From Gemmataceae bacterium (lineage in GTDB: Bacteria > Planctomycetota > Planctomycetia > Gemmatales > Gemmataceae): a stretch of 57,912 nt of DNA. Below the pieces are notes generated by a model. The model made no database searches. It was not told the DNA's origin and saw nothing but the letters and a program-made list of their open reading frames with translations. Of the stretch, positions 42,697-52,800 are shown piece after piece. The stretch's first letter is position 1. Each line of letters begins with the position of its first letter. A program made the translations under genes and the position numbers. Where the stretch lies: the NCBI GenBank assembly GCA_009691845.1, contig SIAJ01000028.1:1-57912 (forward strand), read 5' to 3'.

Positions 42697-43738
42697 CGAT
42701 CTTCCCCGGATCGGACGTGAGAAGTGAGGCCAGTCGATCGCATTCGTCCGGATGCCGAGCAGCGAGATCGTTCGCCTCCCAAATATCGTCCGGCTTCAGA
42801 TACAGCCGGGGTGGTCGATCGCTGGTGGCAGCAAGAAACGCCCATTCGTCGGTGCGAAGCGAAGGCCCTATGCGACAAGCTTCGCGAATTGTTCGCGAGT
42901 GGTTCGTGATCAGAGGCAGTAGGGATTGACCCGCGAGATTCAGTCCAAGCAGTTCGCCAATCGTGTGCCCCAGATCGGCGGGTTGCGTGAATGCGGAAAC
43001 ACGCCTCATCGCTTCGCCTCCTTCGGGCAGTCGAACGATCAGGGGAAGATGAACGAGTTCTTCGTGTTCTCGCGAGCCGCCTGGACCGATGATGCCATGT
43101 TCACCTAGCGGCCACCCGTATCCCGAAGTGACAATCCATGTTGCAGATCGATCGAGACCACGAGCGCGAAACCGGTCGAAAATCACCTGGAGTTCCGCAT
43201 CAAACGAGGTAACGGCTGCCGCGAAGGAGTTGTGCAGGCGATGCCAAAGTGCGTGGTCCTTGAGATCGAACGGGCCGGGCGTGGGCGAGTCGAGCGGCTC
43301 TTCCGACTCGGCATCGCGATCTTCAACGAACCCTCCGGAAGCTGTGGCGTATTGCTGATACGACTCGAAGTCGAAATCCCAGGGTGGCACCAACCTGTCG
43401 GTCTCGATGTAAAGCAGATCGGCCGTCTCCAGGAGAGCCTCCTGGATGGCGGCCAGAAGGTTGGCACTCGGATTAGCGGAGGCCACGGGATTCGTGCGGA
43501 TCAGCCGGCAACCGCCGGGCGTCTCTTCGGGCTTCGATTTGCGATCATCGACGAAAACGGCGTGCCGGAGACACGCGTTCCATAATCCCGATGAGCCGGG
43601 ATCGTTCGCATAATGGCGATCGAACACGACGGATTCGCTGGCCAGGCGGTCGAACGAGGGGGTGAGTACCCACTCGTTGCCGTATGGGCCGAGCCAGTGA
43701 CAATTGAGTCCGTTCGCGACGATCAGGATAACCTTCAT
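42683..43738 (-). CDS. Degenerate sulfatase-like protein (alkaline phosphatase superfamily)
   Basis: A 351-residue protein with the overall order of a sulfatase: N-terminal strand MKVILIVANGLNCHWLGPYG, TPSFDRLASESVVFDRHYAN, then TSGYGWPLGEHGIIGPGGSR and ELVHLPLIVRLPEG. Catalytic features are lost. The N-terminal metal Asp pair is replaced (ANGLN), the formylglycine motif C/S-x-P-S/A-R is absent (DPGSSGLWNACLRH at about 46-59), and the later DHG is GYG. It lacks a signal peptide. I infer a non-catalytic binding or regulatory role, or early decay, although the frame is intact. It overlaps the TfoX-domain gene. Confidence 0.75.
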   Translation of the reverse strand: MKVILIVANGLNCHWLGPYGNEWVLTPSFDRLASESVVFDRHYANDPGSSGLWNACLRHAVFVDDRKSKPEETPGGCRLIRTNPVASANPSANLLAAIQEALLETADLLYIETDRLVPPWDFDFESYQQYATASGGFVEDRDAESEEPLDSPTPGPFDLKDHALWHRLHNSFAAAVTSFDAELQVIFDRFRARGLDRSATWIVTSGYGWPLGEHGIIGPGGSREHEELVHLPLIVRLPEGGEAMRRVSAFTQPADLGHTIGELLGLNLAGQSLLPLITNHSRTIREACRIGPSLRTDEWAFLAATSDRPPRLYLKPDDIWEANDLAARHPDECDRLASLLTSDPGKIDAVR

Positions 43739-43821
43739 TAAGTTCGATTGTAGAAGGACTGTCTACTCTCGAGTCAGTCGGTAAGTTGACGGTTCCTCTT
43801 TCTGCCTGCCGAGGAGCGTTC

Positions 43822-45624
43822 GTGCTGGGGCCGATCTTCAATCGCGAGTTTCTCACGGTCCCTCGTCGGGATCGTCATTTCACGTCTCGCGTTGCTTCGC
43901 TTGCCCTCTTGTGGGTCATTGGCATCACGGCCTGGCAGGCCACGGTCGGCTTCACCAAAGACGCGGCACTTGGCGAGACAGCCCGCTTCGGGCTCTTGCT
44001 ATTTCAAATTATTTCGTTCGTGCAACTCACGCTACTTCTGTTCTTCTCAACCCTCTCGGCCGCGAGCACCGTGGCTCAGGAAAAAGATCGTCGGACGTTT
44101 ATCCTGCTCTTGCTTACGGACATGCGCGACTACGAAATCGTGCTCGGCAAGATGCTGGGAAGCCTGCTGCCGATCGGAATCCTGTTTGGGGTGACGGTCC
44201 CATTCTTTGCCATGGTTCTGCTTCTCGGTGGCGTTTCCGGCGAGCAAGTGATCCAGGCGGTCATCGTTCTGGCGGCCACTGCGATCGCGGCTGGCTCACT
44301 CGGCGCGCTGGTAGCGTTGTGGCGTGACCGGACCTTCCAGGCTCTTGCTCTCGCGGTGTTGGCTCTGGTGTTTTACTTGATGATCGTTCAGGGAGTTGGT
44401 CTAATCGGCCGACTGATTGATCGCGATTGGTCGCAAGCAACAGCCTGGCTCGATCCGTACACAGCCATGCTGTATGTGTTGGAGCCATCTGCGGAGGAAC
44501 CATTCCTTGCACCCGCTTATGGATTTGCTCTCGCGATGTTGGCGCTGTCGAGTGTACTCAACGGTTTCGGCATCTGGAAACTCCGCCAGTGGAACCCGAG
44601 CGGCGAGCCGGTCCAGCAACGCGAGGCACCCACGGAAGATGAGGGCAATCTCGAGGCAAGAGCCAAAGCACATGCCGCCCCCGGCGAGGTTCGTCAAGTC
44701 TGGAAAAATCCGATACTCTGGCGAGAGATTCGCACATTGGCGTATGGTCGGCGACCGCTACTGGTGAAGTTTGCGTATGGCATCGTTCTCGCCCTGATCT
44801 GCTACTTCGCGTTTGGACAGATCTCGACACCGGAAGGCCGCCCGGCATTCGCGGCCGCCTATGGCCTGGTGCCGCTGACGGTATTGAGTCTGCTGCTTGT
44901 GAGCGCACAGGCGGTTACGTCGATCACCTCGGAGCGCGATGGCGGAGCCATCGACTTGTTGCTCGTGACGGATGTCAGTCCAAAGGAGTTCGTGTTCGGA
45001 AAAATTGGCGGCGTGCTTTACAACACGAAAGAGTTTATCCTGCCGCCGTTGTTGCTGACGATCTACTACGCGATACAAGGAGCCCTGGCATATACGCGCG
45101 AAGGGGATATTGCGTTCCTGCGTAATTTCGGCCCGATGCTCTGTGTGATCGCGGCCATTCTGATTCTGGTTGCGTTCGTGATGGTGCTCGGCTTGCACGT
45201 CGCGCTTCGGATTGTGAATTCCCGCCTGTCGATTGTTCACACTTTGGGAACGGTGTTCTTCATTTCGGTTGGGTCGCTCGTCAGCATCTACCTCATCGTC
45301 ATCAACGGGGGCAGTCTCGGGAACCAACTCTTGAGTTTCAGTGCCTTCATCGGCCTGGGCATGGGAGGCCTATGGTGGGTGTTGAGTGCCGACCGGCCGT
45401 CGGCGGCATTGACACTTTCCTCGATTCTCTGCCCGTTGGCCATGTTCTACTCGGTTGTGAATATCCTAATTGCCAAGCCAGGCTCGCGGGAATCGTCCGA
45501 CCCGCTGGTGCCTCTGCTGGTGATTGCCACCGCATTCGGCTTCACGATCTCGGCGATGCTGGTACCGCTCTTGAGCGAGTTTGACGTTGCCACCGGCCGA
45601 ACGACGGCAAGCGACGAGTCCTAG
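43822..45624 (+). CDS. ABC-2 type transporter permease
   Basis: A 600-residue membrane protein. GTG 43822 has GAGGAG six bases upstream, preferable to TTG 43786. It opens with GPIFNREFLTVPRRDRHF and has about 12 hydrophobic segments in two halves. Each half has the ABC-2 permease pattern of a cytosolic element between helices (AQEKDRRTFILLLLTDMRDY, TSERDGGAIDLLLVTDVSPK) and ends EIVLGKMLGSLLP or EFVFGKIGG. It therefore looks like two fused permease units. The ATPase partner is not in the neighbourhood. It is transcribed away from the sulfatase-like gene across an 83-base gap, and a C45 peptidase follows after 27 bases. Confidence 0.8.
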   Translation: MLGPIFNREFLTVPRRDRHFTSRVASLALLWVIGITAWQATVGFTKDAALGETARFGLLLFQIISFVQLTLLLFFSTLSAASTVAQEKDRRTFILLLLTDMRDYEIVLGKMLGSLLPIGILFGVTVPFFAMVLLLGGVSGEQVIQAVIVLAATAIAAGSLGALVALWRDRTFQALALAVLALVFYLMIVQGVGLIGRLIDRDWSQATAWLDPYTAMLYVLEPSAEEPFLAPAYGFALAMLALSSVLNGFGIWKLRQWNPSGEPVQQREAPTEDEGNLEARAKAHAAPGEVRQVWKNPILWREIRTLAYGRRPLLVKFAYGIVLALICYFAFGQISTPEGRPAFAAAYGLVPLTVLSLLLVSAQAVTSITSERDGGAIDLLLVTDVSPKEFVFGKIGGVLYNTKEFILPPLLLTIYYAIQGALAYTREGDIAFLRNFGPMLCVIAAILILVAFVMVLGLHVALRIVNSRLSIVHTLGTVFFISVGSLVSIYLIVINGGSLGNQLLSFSAFIGLGMGGLWWVLSADRPSAALTLSSILCPLAMFYSVVNILIAKPGSRESSDPLVPLLVIATAFGFTISAMLVPLLSEFDVATGRTTASDES

Positions 45625-45651
45625 GCTCGACCTTCTTTCGGGAGGAATCCG

Positions 45652-46785
45652 ATGAAACTCCGCATATCGCTTCTGTTCGTTTTCGCGATTGCCGCAGTCG
45701 CATGCGCGGAAGAGAGGCGACTGCCCGAGGCCAAGTTTGACAAGGGCTTTCTGAAGTACGTGAATGGAGTTCCCGTACTCACACTTCAAGGAACGCCGGA
45801 AGAGATCGGCACACAGTTTGGCGAACTCGCCCTCAAGCCTGCCAAGAAGCCGTTGCTGGGTCGAGTCGATTCGTACATGAAGCAGATGGGCTGGGAGCAG
45901 CAGTTTCCCACGATGGTGAAATTTGCAGGGTTCGTGCTGCAAGCTTTCCCCAAAAACAATCGTGACGAAATGACGGCCGCGTGCAAGCATGCGGAGGTGG
46001 ATCGCAACTTGATGACCGCGTTGAATACGATTCCCGATCTCGCCAAACTTGGCGGATGCTCGACAATCGTAGTTGAGCCTGGGCGTAGTTCGACGGGAGG
46101 CCCGTTGTTCGGCCGGCTGCTCGATTGGCCCCCGTTCGAGGAGTTGCCGGAATACACGATGGTGATCGTTTATCGAGCGAAGGACAGGCACGCGGTGGCG
46201 GCCGTCACGTTTCCCATCCTTCTCGGCGTCCTATCGGGCATGAACGATGCCGGCCTGTGTCTTTCGATCAACGAAATCACCAAGAGCAAGGATGAAGCAA
46301 AAACACCGGATATGACCGGTGTGCCGATGATGTTCCTGTTTCGGAAGATTCTCGAAGAATGCAGCACGGTTGAGCAAGCCGAGAAAATGTTGAAGGAACA
46401 AAAACGGACCACGATGTACTGCGTCACTGCTTGCGACGCCAAGGGCGGGTGTGTGTTTGAAGTCACGCCCAAGAACGTTGTGCGACGAGACGGTCTGAAA
46501 GAGGTTTGCTGTTGCACCAATCACTTTCGAACGCCCGAATTGAGCGTGTCAGAAAAGTGTCAGCGTTACCCGAAGCTGGAAGCGTTGCAGAAGGCGGATG
46601 GAAAACTCGGCGTTGCGGAAGTCCTCAAGGGACTCGATGCGGTGCACCAGGGGCCCTCGACGATCCAGTGCATGATCTTCGAGCCGAAAGAACGCGTGCT
46701 CCACCTTGCCTACGGCGGAGGCAAGAGCGCAACCACACGGCCGTTAGCCAAATTGGACCTGGGGGCGATCTTTCAGGGGAAGTAG
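45652..46785 (+). CDS. C45 family peptidase/acyltransferase, exported
   Basis: A 377-residue exported Ntn-hydrolase of the C45 (acyl-CoA:6-aminopenicillanic acid acyltransferase-like) type. A signal peptide (MKLRISLLFVFAIAAVACA) is followed by VPVLTLQGTPEEIGTQFGEL, and the likely catalytic nucleophile Cys136 lies in LGGCSTIVVEP. In this family autoproteolysis exposes it. GRLLDWPPFEELPEYTMVIV and GMNDAGLCLSINEIT are conserved blocks. The start has GGGAGGAATCCG just upstream. It sits 27 bases after the ABC permease, so the two are likely co-transcribed. The substrate is unknown; N-acyl amides or lipids are typical for relatives. Confidence 0.85.
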   Translation: MKLRISLLFVFAIAAVACAEERRLPEAKFDKGFLKYVNGVPVLTLQGTPEEIGTQFGELALKPAKKPLLGRVDSYMKQMGWEQQFPTMVKFAGFVLQAFPKNNRDEMTAACKHAEVDRNLMTALNTIPDLAKLGGCSTIVVEPGRSSTGGPLFGRLLDWPPFEELPEYTMVIVYRAKDRHAVAAVTFPILLGVLSGMNDAGLCLSINEITKSKDEAKTPDMTGVPMMFLFRKILEECSTVEQAEKMLKEQKRTTMYCVTACDAKGGCVFEVTPKNVVRRDGLKEVCCCTNHFRTPELSVSEKCQRYPKLEALQKADGKLGVAEVLKGLDAVHQGPSTIQCMIFEPKERVLHLAYGGGKSATTRPLAKLDLGAIFQGK

Positions 46786-46860
46786 GTGGAGCAACCAAAC
46801 GAGGATTGCAAGGCAGTATTGGAACCGAGAATCCTGCTAAGCTGTGTGGGGAGGCATTTG

Positions 46861-47148
46861 ATGGAGACTCGATCGACGCGAGAAATATCCACCGACACAA
46901 TGGATCGAGCATACACGATCGACCAACGATTAATTCCGCCCATTCTTGAATCGCAAAACTTTGGTCGCATCGTTTCGATCGACGCGGATGCCAATGTCGA
47001 GGACTCGGTCTTGCCGGCAAGCCTGCGTTTGCGAGTTCGCGAGCCGAACACAAGAATCGGAACGATTCGAATTGGAGTTGGTCCAGTTCATCGCCTCGGG
47101 TATGTTTCCGTTCGAGAACTGTCATATCCCCGTCCCCCACGATCATGA
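46861..47148 (+). CDS. Small unknown protein coupled to the XPB helicase
   Basis: A 95-residue frame I cannot assign to a family. ATG 46861 is preceded by GGGGAGG (46848-46854) at a 6-base spacing, one of the best ribosome-binding sites in the window. Its TGA (47146-47148) overlaps the XPB start as ATGA, the usual sign of translational coupling. The product is moderately basic: AYTIDQRLIPPILESQNFGR, then alternating hydrophobic strands (IGTIRIGVGPVHRLGYVSVR), predicted mainly beta. The same frame is open from a GTG at 46786, but that lacks such a site. Third-position GC looks a little lower than in neighbours. A competing frame (46946-47245) exists, so coding status is probable, not certain. 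Confidence 0.5.
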   Translation: METRSTREISTDTMDRAYTIDQRLIPPILESQNFGRIVSIDADANVEDSVLPASLRLRVREPNTRIGTIRIGVGPVHRLGYVSVRELSYPRPPRS

Positions 47149-48521
47149 CCTTCAGTCCCCTAAAACTCGCGTTCGACGGTGGCACCATTGTTGTCACGGG
47201 CGGCAGCGAGGAAGATCGTGCCGCACTGCCAGGCGTTGCACATGACTCGCGCACCAAAACACAGCGGGCCGAGGGGCGACACTATCGGATGATTGTTGAA
47301 CATCTCATCAAGCACAAGATTGCCTATGAGGATGCCGCGCGTGAATATCAGGCGGCGACGTGGACTCTAAAATCCGGCCGGACTCCCTTTCCGCATCAGA
47401 TCGAAGCTGTCGAGACGTGGTGGAAGTCCAGGGCGCGTGGCGTGGTCGTGTTGCCGACGGGCACGGGCAAGACATTCATGGCCATTCTTGCCATTCAGAA
47501 GGCGGGCAGGCCGGCCATCGTGGTAACGCCCACGATTGACCTCTTGCATCAGTGGCAAGGCGAATTGTCGCAGGCGTTTGGCACCACGGTAGGCATCATG
47601 GGGGGTGGCGATTACGATGTTCAGCCCCTAACCGTGACGACATACGATTCTGCCTATATCTATCTGGAACGCTGGGGGAATCGCTTCGGCTTACTCGTGT
47701 TTGACGAATGTCATCACCTCCCCGGACCAACCTACGCGATGGCCGCGATCGGCAGCCTGGCCCCTTTTCGACTGGGGCTGACGGCCACGCCCGAACGTGC
47801 CGACGGCATGGAGAACGCATATCCGGAACTGATCGGGCCTATCGTGTATCGCCGGGAGATCTCCGAGTTGTCGGGCGATTTTCTCGCCGAGTACTCCACA
47901 AAACGCGTTTACGTTTCTCTATCGGAGGACGAACAGGCACGATACACGGCCGCCCGCGAAAAATATCGGCAGTTCATTCTCGATTCGAATATCTCAATGT
48001 CCGGTCCGAAGGGCTGGCAACGATTCATCTTCGAGGCAAGCAAGTCCAAGGAAGGCTGGCAGGCCTATCAGGCTTATCGCGAGCAGAAGCGTCTTGAACG
48101 TGCTGCGAGCGCCAAGCTGCAAAAGCTGGAAGAATTGCTGGAGAAACATGCAGCCGATCGCGCCTTGATATTCACAGCCGACAACGCGACGGTGTATCAG
48201 ATTGCACGACAATATCTGATACCCGCGATCACCCATCAGACCAAGAGTAAAGAGCGCAAGCAGATCCTGGAGCGATTCCATTCCGGAGAATATCCGGTCG
48301 TCGTCACGAGCCAGGTTCTCAACGAGGGCGTGGATGTTCCTTCCGCGAACGTGGGCATCGTGCTTTCGGGCACGAGCACGATCCGCGAGAATGTTCAACG
48401 CCTGGGGCGATTGTTGCGAAAGCAAAAGGACAAGCAAGCGATTCTCTACGAGATCGTGGCACTCGGCACGAGCGAGGAATTCTCCAGCGAACGTCGCCGG
48501 CAGCATCAGGCTTTTCGATAG
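47145..48521 (+). CDS. XPB/Rad25-type DEAD/DEAH-box helicase
   Basis: A 458-residue SF2 helicase of the XPB type. Walker A LPTGTGKT (104-110), motif II FDECHHLPG (187-191), motif III LTATPER, and motif VI QRLGRLLRK are visible, with VPSANVGIVLSGTSTIREN before the last. The N-terminal about 90 residues look like the damage-recognition region, and a helical thumb-like insert (FILDSNISMSGPKGWQRFIF) lies between the RecA folds. In archaea XPB pairs with the nuclease Bax1 for nucleotide excision repair, and a Bax1 homologue (DUF790) begins 15 bases downstream here. Bacterial copies are scattered. Start ATG 47145 overlaps a 95-aa ORF. Confidence 0.93.
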   Translation: MTFSPLKLAFDGGTIVVTGGSEEDRAALPGVAHDSRTKTQRAEGRHYRMIVEHLIKHKIAYEDAAREYQAATWTLKSGRTPFPHQIEAVETWWKSRARGVVVLPTGTGKTFMAILAIQKAGRPAIVVTPTIDLLHQWQGELSQAFGTTVGIMGGGDYDVQPLTVTTYDSAYIYLERWGNRFGLLVFDECHHLPGPTYAMAAIGSLAPFRLGLTATPERADGMENAYPELIGPIVYRREISELSGDFLAEYSTKRVYVSLSEDEQARYTAAREKYRQFILDSNISMSGPKGWQRFIFEASKSKEGWQAYQAYREQKRLERAASAKLQKLEELLEKHAADRALIFTADNATVYQIARQYLIPAITHQTKSKERKQILERFHSGEYPVVVTSQVLNEGVDVPSANVGIVLSGTSTIRENVQRLGRLLRKQKDKQAILYEIVALGTSEEFSSERRRQHQAFR

Positions 48522-48536
48522 GACGGAGTCCGATCC

Positions 48537-49739
48537 ATGCTCACGGGCAAGCTAGTTCGAGTTCGCAACGCGAAGGATCGCCTCATCCCTTCGTACATCG
48601 CCACGGACGATGCGAAACTGCAGGACTATGCAGCTCGGTTGCTCGACCTCTACCGCACGTTCATCGGTCGAACTCGCGGCGAGGTGGAAGACGAGCTTCG
48701 CGAAGCGTTTGGCGACAATCCGACCCACCTCGTCGAGCAGGGCCTGGCAAAGCTGTTGGAAGATCGCTGCGAGTACGAAGTCGATTCCGAAAACGACCCG
48801 GCCGAGGTTCGCGAGAAGGTGTTTTTGAAGGCAGCGCTGGCAAGAAAGACCGGCGGCAAATTCGACCGCACTGTCGTTCTCGAAGCTGTCGCGGTAGAGA
48901 GTGGGATCTCCTCCGTCGAGATCGATCGAAACCTGTTCGCAGACCTCAAGAGCGAACAGCGAATGGTGTCGTTCGACGACTTCACAGTCGCTCAATTGCT
49001 CCACCGCTACAACGTGGCACTGGCCCAGGCGATTCTCCTGCGTTCCGCTGGTATCACGGTCCAGGTGTTTGGTGAATCGCCCAATCGCTATCGCCAGTTG
49101 ATTCGCAAGATCAAGTTCCATCGCCTCATCTGTGAGATTCAACCAGGCGGTAAGGATTCGCACACATTGAAACTGGATGGGCCACTCAGTTTGTTTTCTT
49201 CGACGAGCAAGTACGGACTCCAGCTTGCTTTTTTTCTCCCTTCCCTCTTGCTATGTAAGCGATTCGAGTTGACGGCCACTGTCCGCTGGGGGGCGGAACG
49301 TAAGGAAAAATCTTTCACGCTGTCGAACTCCGATGGCCTGAAATCGCACCTCGTCGATACAGGGGACTTTGTGCCCAAGGAATTGCAGATGTTCGCAGAG
49401 TCGTTCCGCAAATCGGTGCAGGACTGGGAACTCTCAACCGATGCGGACGTCGTGTTGCTCCCGTCCGGCCACTGGGCACCGGATTTTCAACTCGTTCACA
49501 AATCCAGTGGCACCGTCGTGCGGATGGAAGTTCTCGGTTTTTGGCGAAGAACCGACGCGGAGAAGCTCTATCGACGACTTTCGACTGAACTGAAAGCCCC
49601 GTTTGTGTTGGCTGTCTCGGATTCATTCAACATCGACGAGACGCTCTCAGACGATTGGGGCGAGCACATTTATCGCTTCAAGAAGGCGATTCTTCCTGCC
49701 GAGGTAGTCAAACTCGCGAACTCCCAGATCGCACGGTGA
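48537..49739 (+). CDS. Bax1/DUF790 family nuclease
   Basis: A 400-residue DUF790 protein, the partner of XPB. The N-terminus (MLTGKLVRVRNAKDRLIPSY) and the ELREAFGDNP and FDDFTVAQLLHRYNVALAQA blocks are typical. The C-terminal nuclease part has HWAPDFQLVHKSSGTVVRME then VLGFWRRTDAEKLYRRL, with likely catalytic Asp316 and Glu331 and a following Lys in a PD-(D/E)xK-like pattern. In archaea the helicase opens the DNA and Bax1 cuts 3' of a lesion. It starts 15 bases after the helicase and should be in the same transcript. The 3' gap to the next gene is about 130 bases. Confidence 0.9.
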   Translation: MLTGKLVRVRNAKDRLIPSYIATDDAKLQDYAARLLDLYRTFIGRTRGEVEDELREAFGDNPTHLVEQGLAKLLEDRCEYEVDSENDPAEVREKVFLKAALARKTGGKFDRTVVLEAVAVESGISSVEIDRNLFADLKSEQRMVSFDDFTVAQLLHRYNVALAQAILLRSAGITVQVFGESPNRYRQLIRKIKFHRLICEIQPGGKDSHTLKLDGPLSLFSSTSKYGLQLAFFLPSLLLCKRFELTATVRWGAERKEKSFTLSNSDGLKSHLVDTGDFVPKELQMFAESFRKSVQDWELSTDADVVLLPSGHWAPDFQLVHKSSGTVVRMEVLGFWRRTDAEKLYRRLSTELKAPFVLAVSDSFNIDETLSDDWGEHIYRFKKAILPAEVVKLANSQIAR

Positions 49740-49866
49740 GGTCAACGGTTGGCGTTGTGTCAAGTCCATTTGAATGGCAGCGCCCGATCCCTGTTGACCA
49801 TTCTGTGCTCTTCGAATTACCATAGTCAATTCGGGGATCTTCATCACGCTCAAGGACGGGCGATCC

Positions 49867-52800
49867 ATGCCGACTCTCAACACGAAGCTGCTTCTACGCC
49901 TTTTGGCCCTGGTGATCCTACTCGGTGGCGGGCTGGCCATTCTGCGGCAGGTGCAAGCGAGCCGGGTCCCGGACTCGTTGCTCTGGCAAGCAAACGCCGC
50001 GGCCGAGCGCGGGAATATGGACAAGGCCGTCTTCTACATGCGGCAGTACCTGGAATTTCGGCCGGACGACCACGACACGGCCATTCGCCTTGCGGATTTG
50101 ATGCTGGAAAAGGCCGTCAGCATCCGGGATGTGACCCATGCACATTTCCTCTACGAGCGCGTGCTACGGGAAGCCCCGCATCGTTCGGACGTGGCCAGGA
50201 AACTGGTCACACTCTGCATTCGCATGAGCCGATATGCGGATGCAACCACCCATACCGAGCGATTGATTCGTGAGTTTCCGGCCGACGGTGTCTTACGCGC
50301 TCAGTTGGGTGAATGCCTTGCCGCCCAGAACCGTCCGGCCGAAGCCCGCAAGTCGTTCGAGGCTGCCGTGCAATCGGCCCCCGATCACATCCGGGCCTAC
50401 GAATTGCTATCGCGACTGCTCGTTCGCCATTTCAACAAGCCCGCCGATGCCAGTGCGGTATTGGATCGCTTGATCCTGGCAAATAGCGGTCAGGCCGAGG
50501 CGTACCTCATTCGCTCGCGATTCCTGAAAGCTCAGGATCGTGCGGAAGAATGTATGCGGGACCTCGATCGTGTGTTTCTGCTCGACCCCGAGAATGGCGA
50601 AGCCCTGGTCATGAGTGCGGAACTTCTCCAGGCCCGGGGTGATGTGCGTCGTGCTCGGGAAACGCTTCGCGATACGATTGCGACCTATCCCAGGTTCGCC
50701 CACGGCTATCGGGCTCTCTCCTGGCTGGAACTGTTGAGCGGCAATCAGGCGGATGCACGGAGTACGCTCGAACGGGGTGTCGTTGCGATTCCGGATCATC
50801 CGGAATTGCTCACGCCGCTTGCCGACCTGTGGGTAGAGCAGGGCGAGTTGACACTCGTCGAGGATGCGATTCGCCGGCTCGAAGTTCGCAAGGACTCGAC
50901 TTCCCGCGTGAGTTATCTCCGTGGCCGGGTGCTGATGAAACAGGGCAAGTGGAACGAGGCTCTCGCCACTTTGGAATCTCTACGCACGGAGGCGGTTGGT
51001 CTCACGGGATTGGCGGCACAGTTGAATCTGTTGATCGCCAGTTGCCACGAACGGCGTGGCGATCGCGACGGCCAGATTGAAGCACTGAAACGCGCGTTGG
51101 CTGTGGACCGCAACCACCTGGCCGCCCGCGTGGCCCTCGCGAATGCCCATCTGAACGCGGGTCGCATCGATGACTGCCTGAAGGAGTATCAAGCCGCCTC
51201 CGCGTCGCCGTATGCGGGAATGGGTTTGCACCTGACCTACGCGAGCTTGCGTATTTCTCGGGCTCGCGTGCAAGGATTGCCAGAGGAATGGAAGTCCATC
51301 GGCACGCAAATCGCCAGCATCCGCGAGAAAAATCCTCTGGCCGTGGAGCCGGCGGTAATTTCAGCCGACTGGCTCGCGGCTCAAGGGAAGTTCGAGGAAG
51401 CAATCAAGCTCCTTCGCGAAGAAGCGGCAAAACGGCCCGGCGATGCACGTTTGTGGTCGGCGTTGTCGTCGATGCTCTTGCGAAGTCACGGCACTCTTGC
51501 GGCGGCCGAGGCCGTCAGCGAAGGCCAACTGGCTGCCGGTGAATCGCTGGAGTTGCGACTGGCCCAGGCACGCGTGTGGGCCGAGGATTTCCAGCCTGGT
51601 CAGGAGCGGCTTGCTCGACTGGAGGCGCTCCCCATGTCCGCTGGTGACGCCGAGAAGAGCCGGCTTCATTCAGCCTTTCTCGACCTCTACGAATCGAATC
51701 GCGACGTCGGAGGTGCGATGCGCATGCTGACTGCTCTGGCCAGTACGAACACTCAGGACACAAAATCCCGTAGGAGCCTCTATCGTCTGGCGATTGACGC
51801 GAACCCGTTCAACAAAGGACAATGGCGGTACGATTCGATGCATTGGCAAGCCGAACTTCGGAGGATCGAGGGCAACTCATCACAGTCGGTGGCAATCGTA
51901 GAAGCCCTCAGGTCGATGACGGCTCCGGCTGATGAGAAGAGGTGGAACGAAATAAAAATTCTCGCGGCTTCGGTGCTCGTCTCGAATCCGGACGATGCGG
52001 ATGCACATTTGCTCCTCGGCCAGACTGCCGAGAAACTCCGAGATTCGGTTTTGGCCGCCAAGCACTTTGAGTCGGCTGCTCGGCTCGAACCTCTCGCGAT
52101 TCGCTATCAGGAGTCTCGCCTCGGTTTCTACCTGAGAGCCGGGAATGAGGAAGCCTCGGAACGGACGTTGAAGGCCCTCGAAGCGGATCCGCGTTTTTCC
52201 CCTTTACGCTTCCGAGCAATTATTGAGGGCGCGATCCACCAGGGTGGGCCGGAGTCGCTATCAAAGTGCCTGGCCTGGTTGCAGCCTCACTTGAAGCGTG
52301 AGCCACGCTCGGCCGTCTGGGCGGGCAAGTTGCTCGAAAATCATGGCAAGGTCATTGATGCGATTGCACTCTATAGCCAGGCGAACCAGACCGCACCAAA
52401 TTTCGCGGATGCCTGGTCTGCTCGGCTGCTAGCCTCGTCACGGCTGGGCGAGGCCGGGGTGAAGGAGACGATGGCCTCGTGCGAAAAGGCCCTTGGCCGC
52501 AAGGCCTTCTTCTCTCTTTGTGCCGAGTGTGGCTCGACCGTTCGCTCGAGTATCCCGACCTGGGCTCCGACCGTTGCCACGCCGGAGGATCGTCGGGCGT
52601 ATGCCGAGGCATGCATATCTACCTGCGAGGCTCGGGGGCGATTGGAGGATGCGGTGCCAGTGCTGACTGCTTTCGCTGAGGACAAGTCAGCTAAGCCTGA
52701 AGATGTGGCGTGGGCGAAGCAATCGCTGGCTGCACTGATGGCTGCGATGGGTTCGCCGGAACAGAAACGCGGCGCTCTGAATTGTCTCCCCAAGGGGCAG

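Noticed and set aside
46946..47245. Alternative plus-strand frame overlapping the 95-aa ORF and the XPB start
   Set aside because: A short stretch looks protein-like, but it has no ribosome-binding site and invades the helicase N-terminus in another frame; the 46861 frame has better signals.
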